A DNA stretch of 64,000 nt from NCBI RefSeq assembly GCF_007830435.1, contig NZ_VLLC01000010.1:62001-126000 (forward strand), in the 5' to 3' direction. The position numbers and the translations under genes are program-made. This DNA is from Desulfobotulus alkaliphilus. Its GTDB lineage: Bacteria > Desulfobacterota > Desulfobacteria > Desulfobacterales > ASO4-4. The notes under the pieces were generated by a model. It saw nothing but the letters and a program-made list of their open reading frames with translations, was not told the origin of the DNA and ran no database searches. Shown here one piece after another: positions 43,927 to 52,558 of the stretch; positions within the stretch are counted from its first letter, which is position 1, and each line of letters starts with the position of its first letter.

Positions 43927-44781
43927 TTAAGATCCTGCAAGGCGAAACCCCAGGACGTTGCCGCGATAATCCGCCCCGTACCTGCTGCGATTGGCCGAAC
44001 GGCAGCGCCTGGCGATGCTGTACCAGCCGCCGCCCCGAACGACGCGGCTACCGCCTGCGCTTGACGCATATATGGGATCCGTTTTGGGCAATGTCTCATA
44101 ATCTTTTTTGTACACATCCTGAACCCACTCCCACACATTACCGTGCATGTCATACAACCCCCAGGCATTGGGTTTAAAGGAAGCCACTTTGACTGTGGTT
44201 TTTCTGTAACTGCCCTTAGGACACCCGGATAAGGGATAGTTACCGTCATAATTGGCATCACTTGTGGAAAGGCAGGTGCCAAAAGCAAAAGGCGTATCTG
44301 TCCCCGCACGGGCCGCATACTCCCACTCGGCTTCTGTGGGCAGGCGTACCGTAAGTGTTTTATCCATGGCATTGAGTTTTTTAATGAATTCCTGAACATC
44401 ATTCCAGGAAACCTGCTCCACAGGGCAATCTTTGCCGCAGTTTTTAAAACGGGAAGGATTGCTGCCCATCACCCTTTCCCACTGCGCTTGCGTCACTTCC
44501 GTGGTCATCATGTAAAAATCTTTAGAAATCTTAACCCGGTGACGTTTTTCATCATCAAACCGCCCCGGCTCATTTGAAGGAGACCCCATCCAGAACTCCC
44601 CGGCAGGAATCTTCACAAAGGTCATGCCCAAAGAATTGGTGATTTTATCTCCGGAAACTGAGCCACCGATGCGGTAATTATCTTCCCAAACAGGAATAAA
44701 AGACTCATCCATCCACCCAAAAACTGGCAGGGTCAGAAATGAAAAAAACAAAATACATGTAAAAATTTGCCGCAGCACCAT
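43927..44781 (-). CDS. Secreted FGE-sulfatase/C-type-lectin protein, DGR variable target
   Basis: Signal peptide residues 1-22 (ending PVFG), then the FGE-like C-type-lectin fold: GMTFVKIPAGEFWMGSP, VTQAQWERVMGSNPSRF, RLPTEAEWEYAARAG and WGLYDMHGNVWEWVQD. The C-terminal 39 residues (RVVRGGGWYSIARRCR... to FRLAGS) are the variable part and match the template repeat. The catalytic Cys pair of true formylglycine-generating enzymes is not evident, so it is probably a binding protein displaying a diversified ligand surface outside the cytoplasm. GGAGGAATC precedes the ATG. It is transcribed in the same direction as the DGR genes. Confidence 0.9.
   Translation of the reverse strand: MVLRQIFTCILFFSFLTLPVFGWMDESFIPVWEDNYRIGGSVSGDKITNSLGMTFVKIPAGEFWMGSPSNEPGRFDDEKRHRVKISKDFYMMTTEVTQAQWERVMGSNPSRFKNCGKDCPVEQVSWNDVQEFIKKLNAMDKTLTVRLPTEAEWEYAARAGTDTPFAFGTCLSTSDANYDGNYPLSGCPKGSYRKTTVKVASFKPNAWGLYDMHGNVWEWVQDVYKKDYETLPKTDPIYASSAGGSRVVRGGGWYSIARRCRSANRSRYGADYRGNVLGFRLAGS
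43935..44048 (-). repeat. DGR variable repeat (VR) within the target gene
   Basis: The target's codons 245-283, 114 bp aligned without gaps to TR 41875-41988. There are 14 substitutions, all at TR adenines and no other base. Identity is complete over the last 26 bp of the coding strand (CTGGGGTTTCGCCTTGCAG and adjoining bases vary only at AAY codons), as expected for the initiation of mutagenic homing region. Confidence 0.93.
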
Positions 44782-44902
44782 GATTCCTCCATGCTCTGAA
44801 ATCCGTCAAAAACCAAAAAAGCCTCAAAAAAAAGATGCCCCCACCATAAACCATGGAGACATCAGGAAACAAGCCTTCAATTTAAACATAAAAAGGAGTG
44901 CC

Positions 44903-44939
44903 CCCCCGTGCTTGCCCAAAACTAAAGCAGGCACGGGGG
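44903..44939. repeat. GC-rich palindrome (CCCCCGTG.../...CACGGGGG)
   Basis: An imperfect inverted repeat (arms CCCCCGTGCTTGC and GCAGGCACGGGGG) followed by CTTGCCCCTACAATA. It belongs to the same small palindrome family as 62557-62616 and the half copy at 46423-46450. It lies upstream of the DGR target gene. Confidence 0.65.
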
Positions 44940-44952
44940 CTTGCCCCTACAA

Positions 44953-45230
44953 TATATTCCAAACGGTCAACGGTGAAACTACGAAAAGCCCCCCGCTCTT
45001 GCCAGAATTTCAGATGTTCACACCCCTTTTTGCTTTATAAGAAATTTCAGGCGTACGATGTACAGCAGAGGCCATTGTAATAGTAGAAGCGGCTTACAGC
45101 CGCTTTAAAGAATGCGCCAGGATGGCGCATCTACAAAACGCAGCAATACGGTGCAGGCTGCTGTTCAGGAGTTTTTCAACATCGTTTTAAGACTGGCCCG
45201 TGTATCAAAAAAGACCGTGCGGAGTATAAA
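44953..45230 (+). repeat. Dispersed repeat family P, copy 1 (upstream of Rpn gene)
   Basis: The left end is ATTCCAAACGGTCAACGGTGAAA and the right end AAAGACCGTGCGGAGTATAAA. Both ends are nearly repeated at 62514-62669, and they are mutually inverted (GGTC / GACC, ATTCC / GGAGTAT). In this copy the interior contains a GTAG...CTAC palindrome (45083-45134) with two hairpins, AAGCGGCT/AGCCGCTT and ATGCGCC/GGCGCAT. No gene is visible in the 508-bp gap 44782-45290. Confidence 0.6.
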
Positions 45231-45290
45231 ACAGAAATTTTACTCTATCCCCTCTTTTCATCCCCCAAAGCGCCTGCTATTCTGACTTCC

Positions 45291-46349
45291 ATGAAAAAGA
45301 AAAAGCAGGACAATTATCTGGATGATCTCCTGAAGAGCAACCCCCATGATGCTCTGGCAAAGAGAATCCTTGGCAAAAAAAGCCATGCCGTGGATTTTTT
45401 CAAAGTCATGCTGCCAAAAGAGGTGGTCGCCCTTCTTGATATGGAAACCCTCAAGGCGGAAAAGGACAGTTTTGTCAGCCAAAAACTCCGGAGTGCCTTC
45501 AGCGACCTTGTGTTCAGCGTAAAGCTCAAAGACAGCCGGACAAAGGCTTTCCTCTACACCCTCATTGAACACAAAAGCCAGCCAGATATCTGGTATATCC
45601 TCCAGATACTCAAATATATGAGTGCCGTATGGGAAAGTTTTCACAGAAATACCCCAAAAAAACTTCTGCCCCCCATTCTTCCTCTGGTAGTCTACCACGG
45701 CAGGGAAGGATGGCTTTCAAGGGATATCGTGGATCTGTTAGACGGTGGTCATCCAGACATCTTCCGGCCCTTCACGCCCCAATTCGATACGCTGCTTTGT
45801 GATGTCAGCACCCTTGACCCCAATACCCTCCAGCACAATATTGTGCTAAAGGTTTTCTTAAAGATTCTGGGTTCCGCCATGGGGCCTGAAATCAAAGAGG
45901 ATCTGCCGGAGCTGATTCAGATGCTGAGTGAATTGATGGCGCCCGGCAAAACGACATTGGAATACATCGAAATCTTTCTGCGCTACGTCATTTCGGCAAG
46001 CCAGGACATTGACGAGGCCACCATTGAAAAGGCCCTCGAAAACAGCGGATACATGGAGGTGCTTATGCCCACACTGGCCCAAAAATGGATTGAAGAAGGC
46101 ATGATGATGGGGGAACAGAGAGGCGAACAAAGAGGCCTGATTATGGGAGAACAGAGAGGTGAACAGAAAGGCCTGATGCGCATGATGCAGGAAAAATATG
46201 CAACCATCATGAACCTTCAGAAATACAGGATGAAACCAGAAGAGATAGCGGATATCACAAGCCTCACCCCTGAAAAGGTCAGAGAAATTCTTGCTGCCGG
46301 TGACAAGGGCCTGGATCTTCTCATTAGTGATAATACCACCAAACATTAG
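45291..46349 (+). CDS. Rpn-family PD-(D/E)XK nuclease / putative transposase
   Basis: The 352-residue protein has the Rpn pattern: MKKKKQDNYLDDLLKSNPHDALAKRIL, then SDLVFSVKLKD and LYTLIEHKSQPDIWYILQILKYM, giving the D...E-x-K nuclease core. PPILPLVVYHGREGW follows. The C-terminal tail has MGEQRGEQRG repeats (about 275-292) typical of these proteins. Rpn proteins promote RecA-independent recombination and include toxic nucleases. A truncated second copy follows at 46633. The start at 45291 is supported by the near-identical leader of that copy. Confidence 0.87.
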   Translation: MKKKKQDNYLDDLLKSNPHDALAKRILGKKSHAVDFFKVMLPKEVVALLDMETLKAEKDSFVSQKLRSAFSDLVFSVKLKDSRTKAFLYTLIEHKSQPDIWYILQILKYMSAVWESFHRNTPKKLLPPILPLVVYHGREGWLSRDIVDLLDGGHPDIFRPFTPQFDTLLCDVSTLDPNTLQHNIVLKVFLKILGSAMGPEIKEDLPELIQMLSELMAPGKTTLEYIEIFLRYVISASQDIDEATIEKALENSGYMEVLMPTLAQKWIEEGMMMGEQRGEQRGLIMGEQRGEQKGLMRMMQEKYATIMNLQKYRMKPEEIADITSLTPEKVREILAAGDKGLDLLISDNTTKH

Positions 46350-46422
46350 TCATTGTTCTGTACCTAAAAACTAAAAGGCAGGAGTGGGAAATGGGCTTCG
46401 AGAGCCTCAGCCACCGGGCTTT

Positions 46423-46450
46423 TGTAGGGGCAGGCCCCTGTGCCTGCCCG
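46423..46450 (+). repeat. Half copy of the GTAGGGGCAGGCCCC palindrome
   Basis: TGTAGGGGCAGGCCCCTGTG followed by CCTGCCCG. It matches the left arm of 62557-62616; the right arm is missing. It lies in the 283-bp gap between the Rpn gene and the truncated copy. Confidence 0.6.
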
Positions 46451-46573
46451 TCCTTCACCCTGATCACCCATCAAATTTCATGAATACCCACAAGGATTTT
46501 GACTCTGCCAGTGCCAAGGTCCCAGATGCCCCCCCCCTTTGCTTTTCAAGAAATTGCAGAGCTTCCACATGAA

Positions 46574-46749
46574 ACAGAAATTTTACTCTCTCCCTCTTTT
46601 CATCCCCCAAGGCTCCTGCTATTCTGCCTTCCATGAAAAAGAAAGAGCAGGACACTTATCTGGAAGATCTCCGGAAGAACAATCCCGGATACATGGAGGT
46701 GCTTATGCCCATACTGGCCCAAAAGAAGAAAGGAATCATGGGGCAATGA
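46574..46749 (+). pseudogene. Collapsed Rpn gene copy (leader plus first and late codons)
   Basis: The leader 46574-46632 is nearly identical to that before the intact Rpn gene (45231-45290). The frame 46633-46749 reads [18 protein letters not shown] joined to [20 protein letters not shown] and stops. The first 18 codons and a block from about codon 242 of the intact protein are fused, so roughly 220 codons are deleted in frame. The remaining 38-codon frame overlaps the next gene's ATG (ATGA). It may now act as a translated leader for the kinase gene. Confidence 0.8.
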
Positions 46750-47321
46750 AGCCTGTCTGCTGGATCATCGCCGGACCCAATGGGGCAGGAAAGACCACCT
46801 TTGCCATGGAATATCTGCCCCGGATGGCAGGATGCACCCACTTTGTGAATGCAGATCTCATTGCTGCGGGGCTCTCTCCCCTTGCGCCGGAGCGGGAACT
46901 GCTGACCGCCAGCAGAATTTTTTTAAAGGAGATTGAGACCCGTATACAAAAACGTAGAGATTTTGCCTTTGAAAACACCCTCGCAGGGCGCAGCTATCTG
47001 GCTCTGGCAGATCGTTTGCGGGAGGAGGGCTGGCTGATTAAATTGATTTATCTGGCTCTGCCAGATGTTGAAATATCAAAATTACGGGTTTTCGAACGGG
47101 TCGCCCATGGCGGGCATTCCATTCCCTTGAGGGACATTGAGCGACGTTTCCCCCGGAGCCTGCGTCTCCTGCTGCTCGATTACAGTTACCGGGTAAATAC
47201 ATGCAGCTGTTTTATGAACATCGGAGACAGTCCTGCTCTTATATTTGAACAATGCGGCAGCAGTCGCACCATCAATCATGAAGACTTTTATCACCTTCTC
47301 ATCCGGGAGGCCGGACTATGA
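46746..47321 (+). CDS. Zeta-toxin-like P-loop kinase
   Basis: A 191-residue protein with Walker [10 protein letters not shown] (10-18 region), [30 protein letters not shown] and a later [19 protein letters not shown] block. This is the zeta-toxin/chloramphenicol-phosphotransferase-like ATPase family often found as toxin or nucleotide-sugar kinase. The start codon overlaps the truncated Rpn frame's stop, and its own stop overlaps the next small gene (ATGA). The frame is open upstream to 46539, but that part encodes the remnant. Toxicity is unproven. Confidence 0.78.
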   Translation: MKPVCWIIAGPNGAGKTTFAMEYLPRMAGCTHFVNADLIAAGLSPLAPERELLTASRIFLKEIETRIQKRRDFAFENTLAGRSYLALADRLREEGWLIKLIYLALPDVEISKLRVFERVAHGGHSIPLRDIERRFPRSLRLLLLDYSYRVNTCSCFMNIGDSPALIFEQCGSSRTINHEDFYHLLIREAGL

Positions 47322-47509
47322 ATATCAGGCAGGAAAAAAAACCGTCCGCCGAGGCCCAGCAACAGCTGGAAGCCCTGCGGACGGCCGTGGGAAAAGCCCT
47401 GGAAAAAAAACGACGGCTGGGCCAGTATGCGGTTTTCTGGGAAAATGGCAGGCCAGTTCTGGTGGGCGAAGATGCGCCCCAAACACAAAAAGGGGTCAGA
47501 CCCCTTTAA
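47318..47509 (+). CDS. Small protein paired with the zeta-like kinase
   Basis: A 63-residue protein with a helical charged N-terminal half ([26 protein letters not shown]) and a beta-like end ([17 protein letters not shown]). Its ATG overlaps the kinase stop by 4 nt, an arrangement typical of toxin-antitoxin operons, so it is the likely partner or antitoxin. I do not recognise a named family with certainty. Confidence 0.62.
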   Translation: MNIRQEKKPSAEAQQQLEALRTAVGKALEKKRRLGQYAVFWENGRPVLVGEDAPQTQKGVRPL

Positions 47510-47538
47510 ACGTTTAAACGCAGAAAGAAACACAATCC

Positions 47539-49176
47539 ATGAAAATTGCCATGGCCCAGCTCAATCCTCTGGTGGGAGATCTTGAAGGAAATGCCACAAA
47601 AATCATCGAAGCCTGCGAAAGGGCCGGACAGGAAGGGGCTGCCCTTGTGATTTTTCCGGAGCTCACCCTCACGGGCTATCCTCCCTTAGATCTTCTGGAA
47701 CGAAAGGCCTTTATTGAGGCCAATCTTGCCATGAAGGAAAGGCTCATCGGAAAAATAAAGGACATCGCTTTTCTTTTCGGCTATGTGGCCATGAATCCGG
47801 ACGATGAAGGGCCGGAGCTGCAGAATGCCGCTGTGTTTGCAAAGGACGGAATAATTCTCGGGGAAATCCGGAAAGTGCTGCTGCCCCAGTACGATGTCTT
47901 TGATGAATGCCGCTACTTTGCACCGGGAAAAACCGCCACACCCGTTCTCTATGGGGGGCTGCGCTTCGGTGTCACCATCTGCGAAGATGCCTGGAACAGC
48001 GGCCACATCCCTGCCAAAAAAGGCTACACCCAAAATCCCGTGGCAGACCTTGCCCCGGGCTGCGATGTTCTCATCAATCTCTCGGCCTCTCCCTTCCATG
48101 TGGACAAGGTCCGCCTGCGGGATCAGCTCTTTTCAGGCATTGCAAGGCAATACGCCATTCCCGTTCTGGAAGTGAATCAGGCAGGAGCCAATGACACCCT
48201 CGTATTTGACGGAGCCAGCACGGCCTATGACGAAAAGGGCCATATCCTTGGAAGGGCAGCTGCCTTTGAGGAAGATCTTATCCTTGTGGATCTGGAAAAG
48301 AAAACCGGTGACATCCGAAAGCTGCCGGAAACCGAAGAGGACCAGATCCATAGGGCGCTGGTAACGGGAATCAGGGATTATCTGCATAAGTGCGGTTTTA
48401 CAAAGGCTGTGGTGGGGTCTTCCGGCGGAATCGATTCCGCCCTTGTTCTGGCCCTGGCTGCGGAAGCCCTCGGTGCTGAAAATATCATCAGTGTCTTCAT
48501 GCCCGGCCCCTACACGGCAGCGGATAATTTTGAGGATACCCGGCTGCTGGCGGAAAATCTGAAAATCCGCCTCGACATTGTGCCCATTCAGCAGACCATG
48601 GAAGCCATGGCGGCCTCATCTTCCCTTTTTGATCCTGAAAGCCATGGCATTACGGAGCAGAACCTGCAGGCCCGCATCCGGGGAACCCTGCTCATGGCCT
48701 ATGCCAACCGCTACCATGCCCTGGCCCTGCCCACGGGCAACAAGGCGGAAATGGCCGTGGGCTACAGCACCCTTTACGGTGACATGAACGGCGGGCTTGC
48801 CGTGCTGGGGGATGTTTCCAAGACAAGGGTCTGGGCCCTTTCCCGCCGCATCAATGAAAGGGCTGGTTTTGCCCTGATTCCTGAGCGTATTATCGAAAAA
48901 GCACCCAGTGCGGAACTCAAACCCGACCAGAGGGATCAGGACGATCTGCCGGACTATGCCGTGGTGGATGCCATTGTGGCCCACCATGTGGAAGACCTTG
49001 AAGATGCGGAAAAAATCATTGCAAGGGGATATGCGGAAGATGCCGTGCGGGATGTGATCCGGAGAATCCAGTTCAATGAATACAAGCGCCAGCAGGCAGC
49101 CCCTGTGATCCGTATCACCTCCAGAAGTTTCGGATACGGCAGGCGCTACCCCATGGCATGCAGGCTGCGGTATTAA
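47539..49176 (+). CDS. nadE: Glutamine-dependent NAD+ synthetase
   Basis: The last step of NAD synthesis. The N-terminal nitrilase-type glutaminase has the Glu-Lys-Cys triad (PELTLTGYPP, RKVLLPQYD, TICEDAW). The C-terminal synthetase has the P-loop SSGGIDSALVLALAAEALG and ALPTGNKAEMAVGYSTLYGD. Length 545 is normal for the two-domain enzyme. It ends with a 4-nt convergent overlap with livF. Confidence 0.97.
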   Translation: MKIAMAQLNPLVGDLEGNATKIIEACERAGQEGAALVIFPELTLTGYPPLDLLERKAFIEANLAMKERLIGKIKDIAFLFGYVAMNPDDEGPELQNAAVFAKDGIILGEIRKVLLPQYDVFDECRYFAPGKTATPVLYGGLRFGVTICEDAWNSGHIPAKKGYTQNPVADLAPGCDVLINLSASPFHVDKVRLRDQLFSGIARQYAIPVLEVNQAGANDTLVFDGASTAYDEKGHILGRAAAFEEDLILVDLEKKTGDIRKLPETEEDQIHRALVTGIRDYLHKCGFTKAVVGSSGGIDSALVLALAAEALGAENIISVFMPGPYTAADNFEDTRLLAENLKIRLDIVPIQQTMEAMAASSSLFDPESHGITEQNLQARIRGTLLMAYANRYHALALPTGNKAEMAVGYSTLYGDMNGGLAVLGDVSKTRVWALSRRINERAGFALIPERIIEKAPSAELKPDQRDQDDLPDYAVVDAIVAHHVEDLEDAEKIIARGYAEDAVRDVIRRIQFNEYKRQQAAPVIRITSRSFGYGRRYPMACRLRY

Positions 49177-49883
49177 GCCCCATGCCCCAGATAGGCAGAA
49201 TGGATCTCCGGATTGGCAAGAAGGCTCTCTGCCGTATCCGCCAGAACCACCTTTCCCACCTCCAGCACATAGCCCCGGTGGGCCAGACGCAGGGCAGCCC
49301 GGGCATTCTGCTCCACCAGAACCACGGTAACACCGCTGCTGTTAATTTCCCGGATGGTTTCAAAAATGGCCTTGATGATGAGGGGAGCAAGGCCTAAGGA
49401 AGGCTCATCCAGAAGCAGCAGCCGGGGGTGGGCCATCAGTGCCCTTCCTATGGCCAGCATCTGCTGCTCTCCACCGGAAAGGGTGCCGGCGAGCTGCCTG
49501 CGTCTTTCCTTCAGAATGGGAAAAAGGGAAAAAATCCAGTCACGGGTTCTGGCATCCCGGTTGCGGTCTCTGCTGGTGAAGGCTCCCAGCCTTAAGTTTT
49601 CCGATACGGTGAGGGTGCCGAACACCCGCCTCCCTTCGGGAACCTGGGCAATGCCCATTTCCACAATTTTATGGGCGGGCAGGGTATGAATGGGCGTACC
49701 TTCAAAGACAATGCTGCCGGATGCGGGTTTCACAAGGCCGCTGATGCCCATGAGTGTCGTGGATTTTCCCGCACCATTGGCGCCGAGAACACTGACAATC
49801 TCCCCTTCCGCCACCTCCATGTCAATGCCGTGCAGGGCCTCCACATTACCGTATTTCACCACAAGATTCTCAAGGCTCAGCAT
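49173..49883 (-). CDS. livF: Branched-chain amino-acid ABC transporter ATPase LivF
   Basis: ATP-binding subunit (236 residues): Walker A GANGAGKST, signature LSGGEQQMLAIGRAL, Walker B LLLLDEPSLGL. The short LivF-type C-terminus (GKVVLADTAESLLANPEIHSAYLGHG) is diagnostic. It is the last gene of the livK-H-M-G-F cluster; the ATG overlaps the livG end by 7 nt. Confidence 0.95.
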   Translation of the reverse strand: MLSLENLVVKYGNVEALHGIDMEVAEGEIVSVLGANGAGKSTTLMGISGLVKPASGSIVFEGTPIHTLPAHKIVEMGIAQVPEGRRVFGTLTVSENLRLGAFTSRDRNRDARTRDWIFSLFPILKERRRQLAGTLSGGEQQMLAIGRALMAHPRLLLLDEPSLGLAPLIIKAIFETIREINSSGVTVVLVEQNARAALRLAHRGYVLEVGKVVLADTAESLLANPEIHSAYLGHGA

Positions 49884-50653
49884 GCATCCTCTTCCTCGTC
49901 ACTGCCCAGATAGGCCTCAATGACTCTGGGGTTGTTTTTTACCTCTTCGGGACGGCCCTCGGCAATTTTTGTACCATACTCAATGACCACCAGTTTTTCA
50001 CAGGCCCGCATGACAAGACCCATATCATGCTCAATGAGCAGTACGGTAATCCCTTTGCGGCTGATTTCCCGGATCAGATGGAGCAGTTCCGCCGTTTCCT
50101 GATCATTCATCCCGCCTGCGGGTTCATCCAGAATAATGAGACGGGGACGGCTTGCAAGGGCGCGGGCAATCTCAAGGAGGCGCTGCTTTCCATAGGAAAG
50201 ACTGGAAGCTGAAAGACCCGCAGATTCCCACAGATCCACAAATTCCAGCACTTCCTTTGCCGTTTCAAGGGCTTTTTTCTCTTCCCTGCGCTGCCCCGGT
50301 GTACGGATCATGGAAGCAAAGATACCGGATTTCATGCGGCAGTGGCATCCGGCCAGCACATTTTCCACCACCGACATATTCTGAAAAAGACGTATGCTCT
50401 GAAAGGTCCGGGCAATGCCCATATCCACAATCTTATGGGGCTTTTTCCCCTTTACGGACCTGCCTTCAAAAAGAATCTCACCGGAATCAGGGGTATAATT
50501 TCCTGTAATCAGGTTGAAGACCGTGGTTTTTCCGGCACCGTTGGGACCGATAAGGCCCACAACATCCCCGGCGTCCACGGAAAAACTCACCCGGTTAACG
50601 GCGGTGAGACCACCAAAGGTTTTTACAACCTTTTCAAGGGATAAAAGGCTCAT
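49877..50653 (-). CDS. livG: Branched-chain amino-acid ABC transporter ATPase LivG
   Basis: ATPase of 258 residues with Walker [17 protein letters not shown], the LivG-specific insertion region (ARTFQSIRLFQNMSVVENVLAGCH), signature LSYGKQRLLEIARAL and Walker B LIILDEPAGGMN. The tail carries AEGRPEEVKNNPRVIEAYLGSDEEED. It overlaps livM by 4 nt and livF by 7 nt. Confidence 0.95.
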   Translation of the reverse strand: MSLLSLEKVVKTFGGLTAVNRVSFSVDAGDVVGLIGPNGAGKTTVFNLITGNYTPDSGEILFEGRSVKGKKPHKIVDMGIARTFQSIRLFQNMSVVENVLAGCHCRMKSGIFASMIRTPGQRREEKKALETAKEVLEFVDLWESAGLSASSLSYGKQRLLEIARALASRPRLIILDEPAGGMNDQETAELLHLIREISRKGITVLLIEHDMGLVMRACEKLVVIEYGTKIAEGRPEEVKNNPRVIEAYLGSDEEEDAC

Positions 50654-51606
50654 GCATCCCCTCCCTTGACCCTGGGCACACCCGCATATTTACGGGCCAG
50701 TGGCGGCAGCAGACCTTTGTTGCGGAAAATCATCATCAGCACCATGGCAGCCCCGAAGAAAAGCATACGGGCATCGGCAAAATTTCTGAAAAACTCCGGC
50801 AGCCCCACCAGAAGAAAGGCACCGAGAATCACACCGGGAATGCTTCCTGCACCTCCCAGTATCACAATGGCAAAAATCAGCACCGACTCCCAGAAATTAA
50901 AAGAGCCCGGAGAGATGATGGTCATTTTGGCGGCAAAAAGCGTTCCTGCCATACCCGCCCAGACAGCTCCGATGACAAAGGCCGCCAGCTTGTACCAGGC
51001 CGTATTGATGCCCGAACCTTCCGCTGCGGTCTCATCTTCCTTGATATAGTTCAAAGCCCGGCCGAAACGGGACTGCTCCAGCCTGTAGAAAAACCATATG
51101 GTAATCAAAAGAAAGCCGCCGATGAGATAATAGAACTGCCAGGGCCTGCGGATACGCATATCAAAAATTTCCGGCCTTGGGATACCAAAGATCCCATTGG
51201 ACCCTCCGGTCAGACCAAAAATATCGTTTTCAAGGGCAATGCGCACAATCTCCCCCACACCGATGGTGACAATGGCCAGATAGTCTCCCCTGAGATGGAT
51301 GATGGGACGGGCCACGGCCAGTGCAAAAAGACCTGCTGCGGCACCGGCAACGGGCAGGAGCCAGAGGATGGGAATATTGTACCGGGTACTTAAGATGGCT
51401 GCCGTATAGGCCCCCACGGCATAATAGGCCGCATGACCCAGATTGAACAGACCCGTATGCCCCACAATCCAGTTCAGGCTCAAACCTAAAATGGCATAAA
51501 GCCAGATGTCATTCAGTACACCAATCCAGTAGGGATTGCTGAACAGCACCGGAAAACAGGCAAAAAAGGCCAGCAGCACACTGATGATAAATGCATTCTT
51601 ATTCAT
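50650..51606 (-). CDS. livM: Branched-chain amino-acid ABC transporter permease LivM
   Basis: Integral permease (318 residues) with about 8-9 hydrophobic helices. The family motifs LSLNWIVGHTGLFNLGHAAYYAVGAYT and LRGDYLAIVTIGVGEIVRI identify LivM. The EAA-like loop lies near FAIVILGGAGSIPGVILGAFL. It overlaps livH and livG by 4 nt. Confidence 0.95.
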   Translation of the reverse strand: MNKNAFIISVLLAFFACFPVLFSNPYWIGVLNDIWLYAILGLSLNWIVGHTGLFNLGHAAYYAVGAYTAAILSTRYNIPILWLLPVAGAAAGLFALAVARPIIHLRGDYLAIVTIGVGEIVRIALENDIFGLTGGSNGIFGIPRPEIFDMRIRRPWQFYYLIGGFLLITIWFFYRLEQSRFGRALNYIKEDETAAEGSGINTAWYKLAAFVIGAVWAGMAGTLFAAKMTIISPGSFNFWESVLIFAIVILGGAGSIPGVILGAFLLVGLPEFFRNFADARMLFFGAAMVLMMIFRNKGLLPPLARKYAGVPRVKGGDA

Positions 51607-52508
51607 AACTTATCCGCCACACGTTCTCCCAGAATGCCCCTCGGCCTTACCAGAAGAATGAGAATGAGAACACCAAAGGCAATGGCATCTTTCCATGCTG
51701 TGGAAATATAGGCTGCACCCATGGTCTCCAGAACACCCAGAAGAAGACCGCCCAGCATGGCACCGGGAATATTGCCGATGCCGCCGATAATGGCTGCGGT
51801 AAAGGCCTTGAGACCGAAGATCCACCCCATGGTAAAATTGATCTGACCGTAATAAATCCCCACCATCACCCCCGCCGCAGCACCCAGGGCAGGTCCGATG
51901 ATAAAAACAATCTGGATCACCCGGTCCACATTGATGCCCATGAGCCGTGCCGCATCCTGATCAATGGCAGCCGCACGGATGGCCGTACCTATCCTTGTTC
52001 TCTGAACAAAAAAGTAGAGGCCTGCCATCATAAAAACGGAAACCAGAAACAGAAGGATTCTGAGCAGGGGGATATCAACGCCGAATAAAGAGACGGGCGT
52101 ATTGGGCAGAAGGCCATGGGGATAGACCTGAAAGCGCGCACCATACATCAGCATGATGGCATTCTGAAGAAAAATGGATGCACCAAGGGCAGAGACAATG
52201 GCAGAAAGGCGGGGAGAGTTGCGCAGGGGCCTGTAGGCCACCCGCTCCAGAAGCACACCCATGATGGCCACCATGCCCATCACCATGAGGATAAGGACAA
52301 AAATACCACCAAAGGGTCCCAGCACCTCTGTGAAAGAAAACACCCCCAGAAGGGTCAGCCCGAGAAAGGCCCCCATGGTAAAAAGTTCCCCATGGGCAAA
52401 GTTCATGAGCTTCATGACTCCGTACACCATGGTATAGCCCAGGGCTACCAAGGCATAAATGCCACCCACGGCCAGTCCGTTAAACAGCTGCTGCAAAAAA
52501 AAATCCAT
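51603..52508 (-). CDS. livH: Branched-chain amino-acid ABC transporter permease LivH
   Basis: The second permease (301 residues from the chosen start). FLQQLFNGLAVGGIYALVALGYTMVYGVMKLMNFAHGEL is the canonical LivH start. GLKAFTAAIIGGIGNIPGAMLGG is the cytoplasmic coupling loop. The ATG at 52508 follows AGGAAGAAACC; an upstream in-frame ATG at 52601 would add a non-family extension. It lies 151 nt downstream of livK. Confidence 0.95.
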   Translation of the reverse strand: MDFFLQQLFNGLAVGGIYALVALGYTMVYGVMKLMNFAHGELFTMGAFLGLTLLGVFSFTEVLGPFGGIFVLILMVMGMVAIMGVLLERVAYRPLRNSPRLSAIVSALGASIFLQNAIMLMYGARFQVYPHGLLPNTPVSLFGVDIPLLRILLFLVSVFMMAGLYFFVQRTRIGTAIRAAAIDQDAARLMGINVDRVIQIVFIIGPALGAAAGVMVGIYYGQINFTMGWIFGLKAFTAAIIGGIGNIPGAMLGGLLLGVLETMGAAYISTAWKDAIAFGVLILILLVRPRGILGERVADKL

Positions 52509-52558
52509 GGTTTCTTCCTGAAAAACAGGGAAAGGATACACGTAAAGCGGACAGGAAG

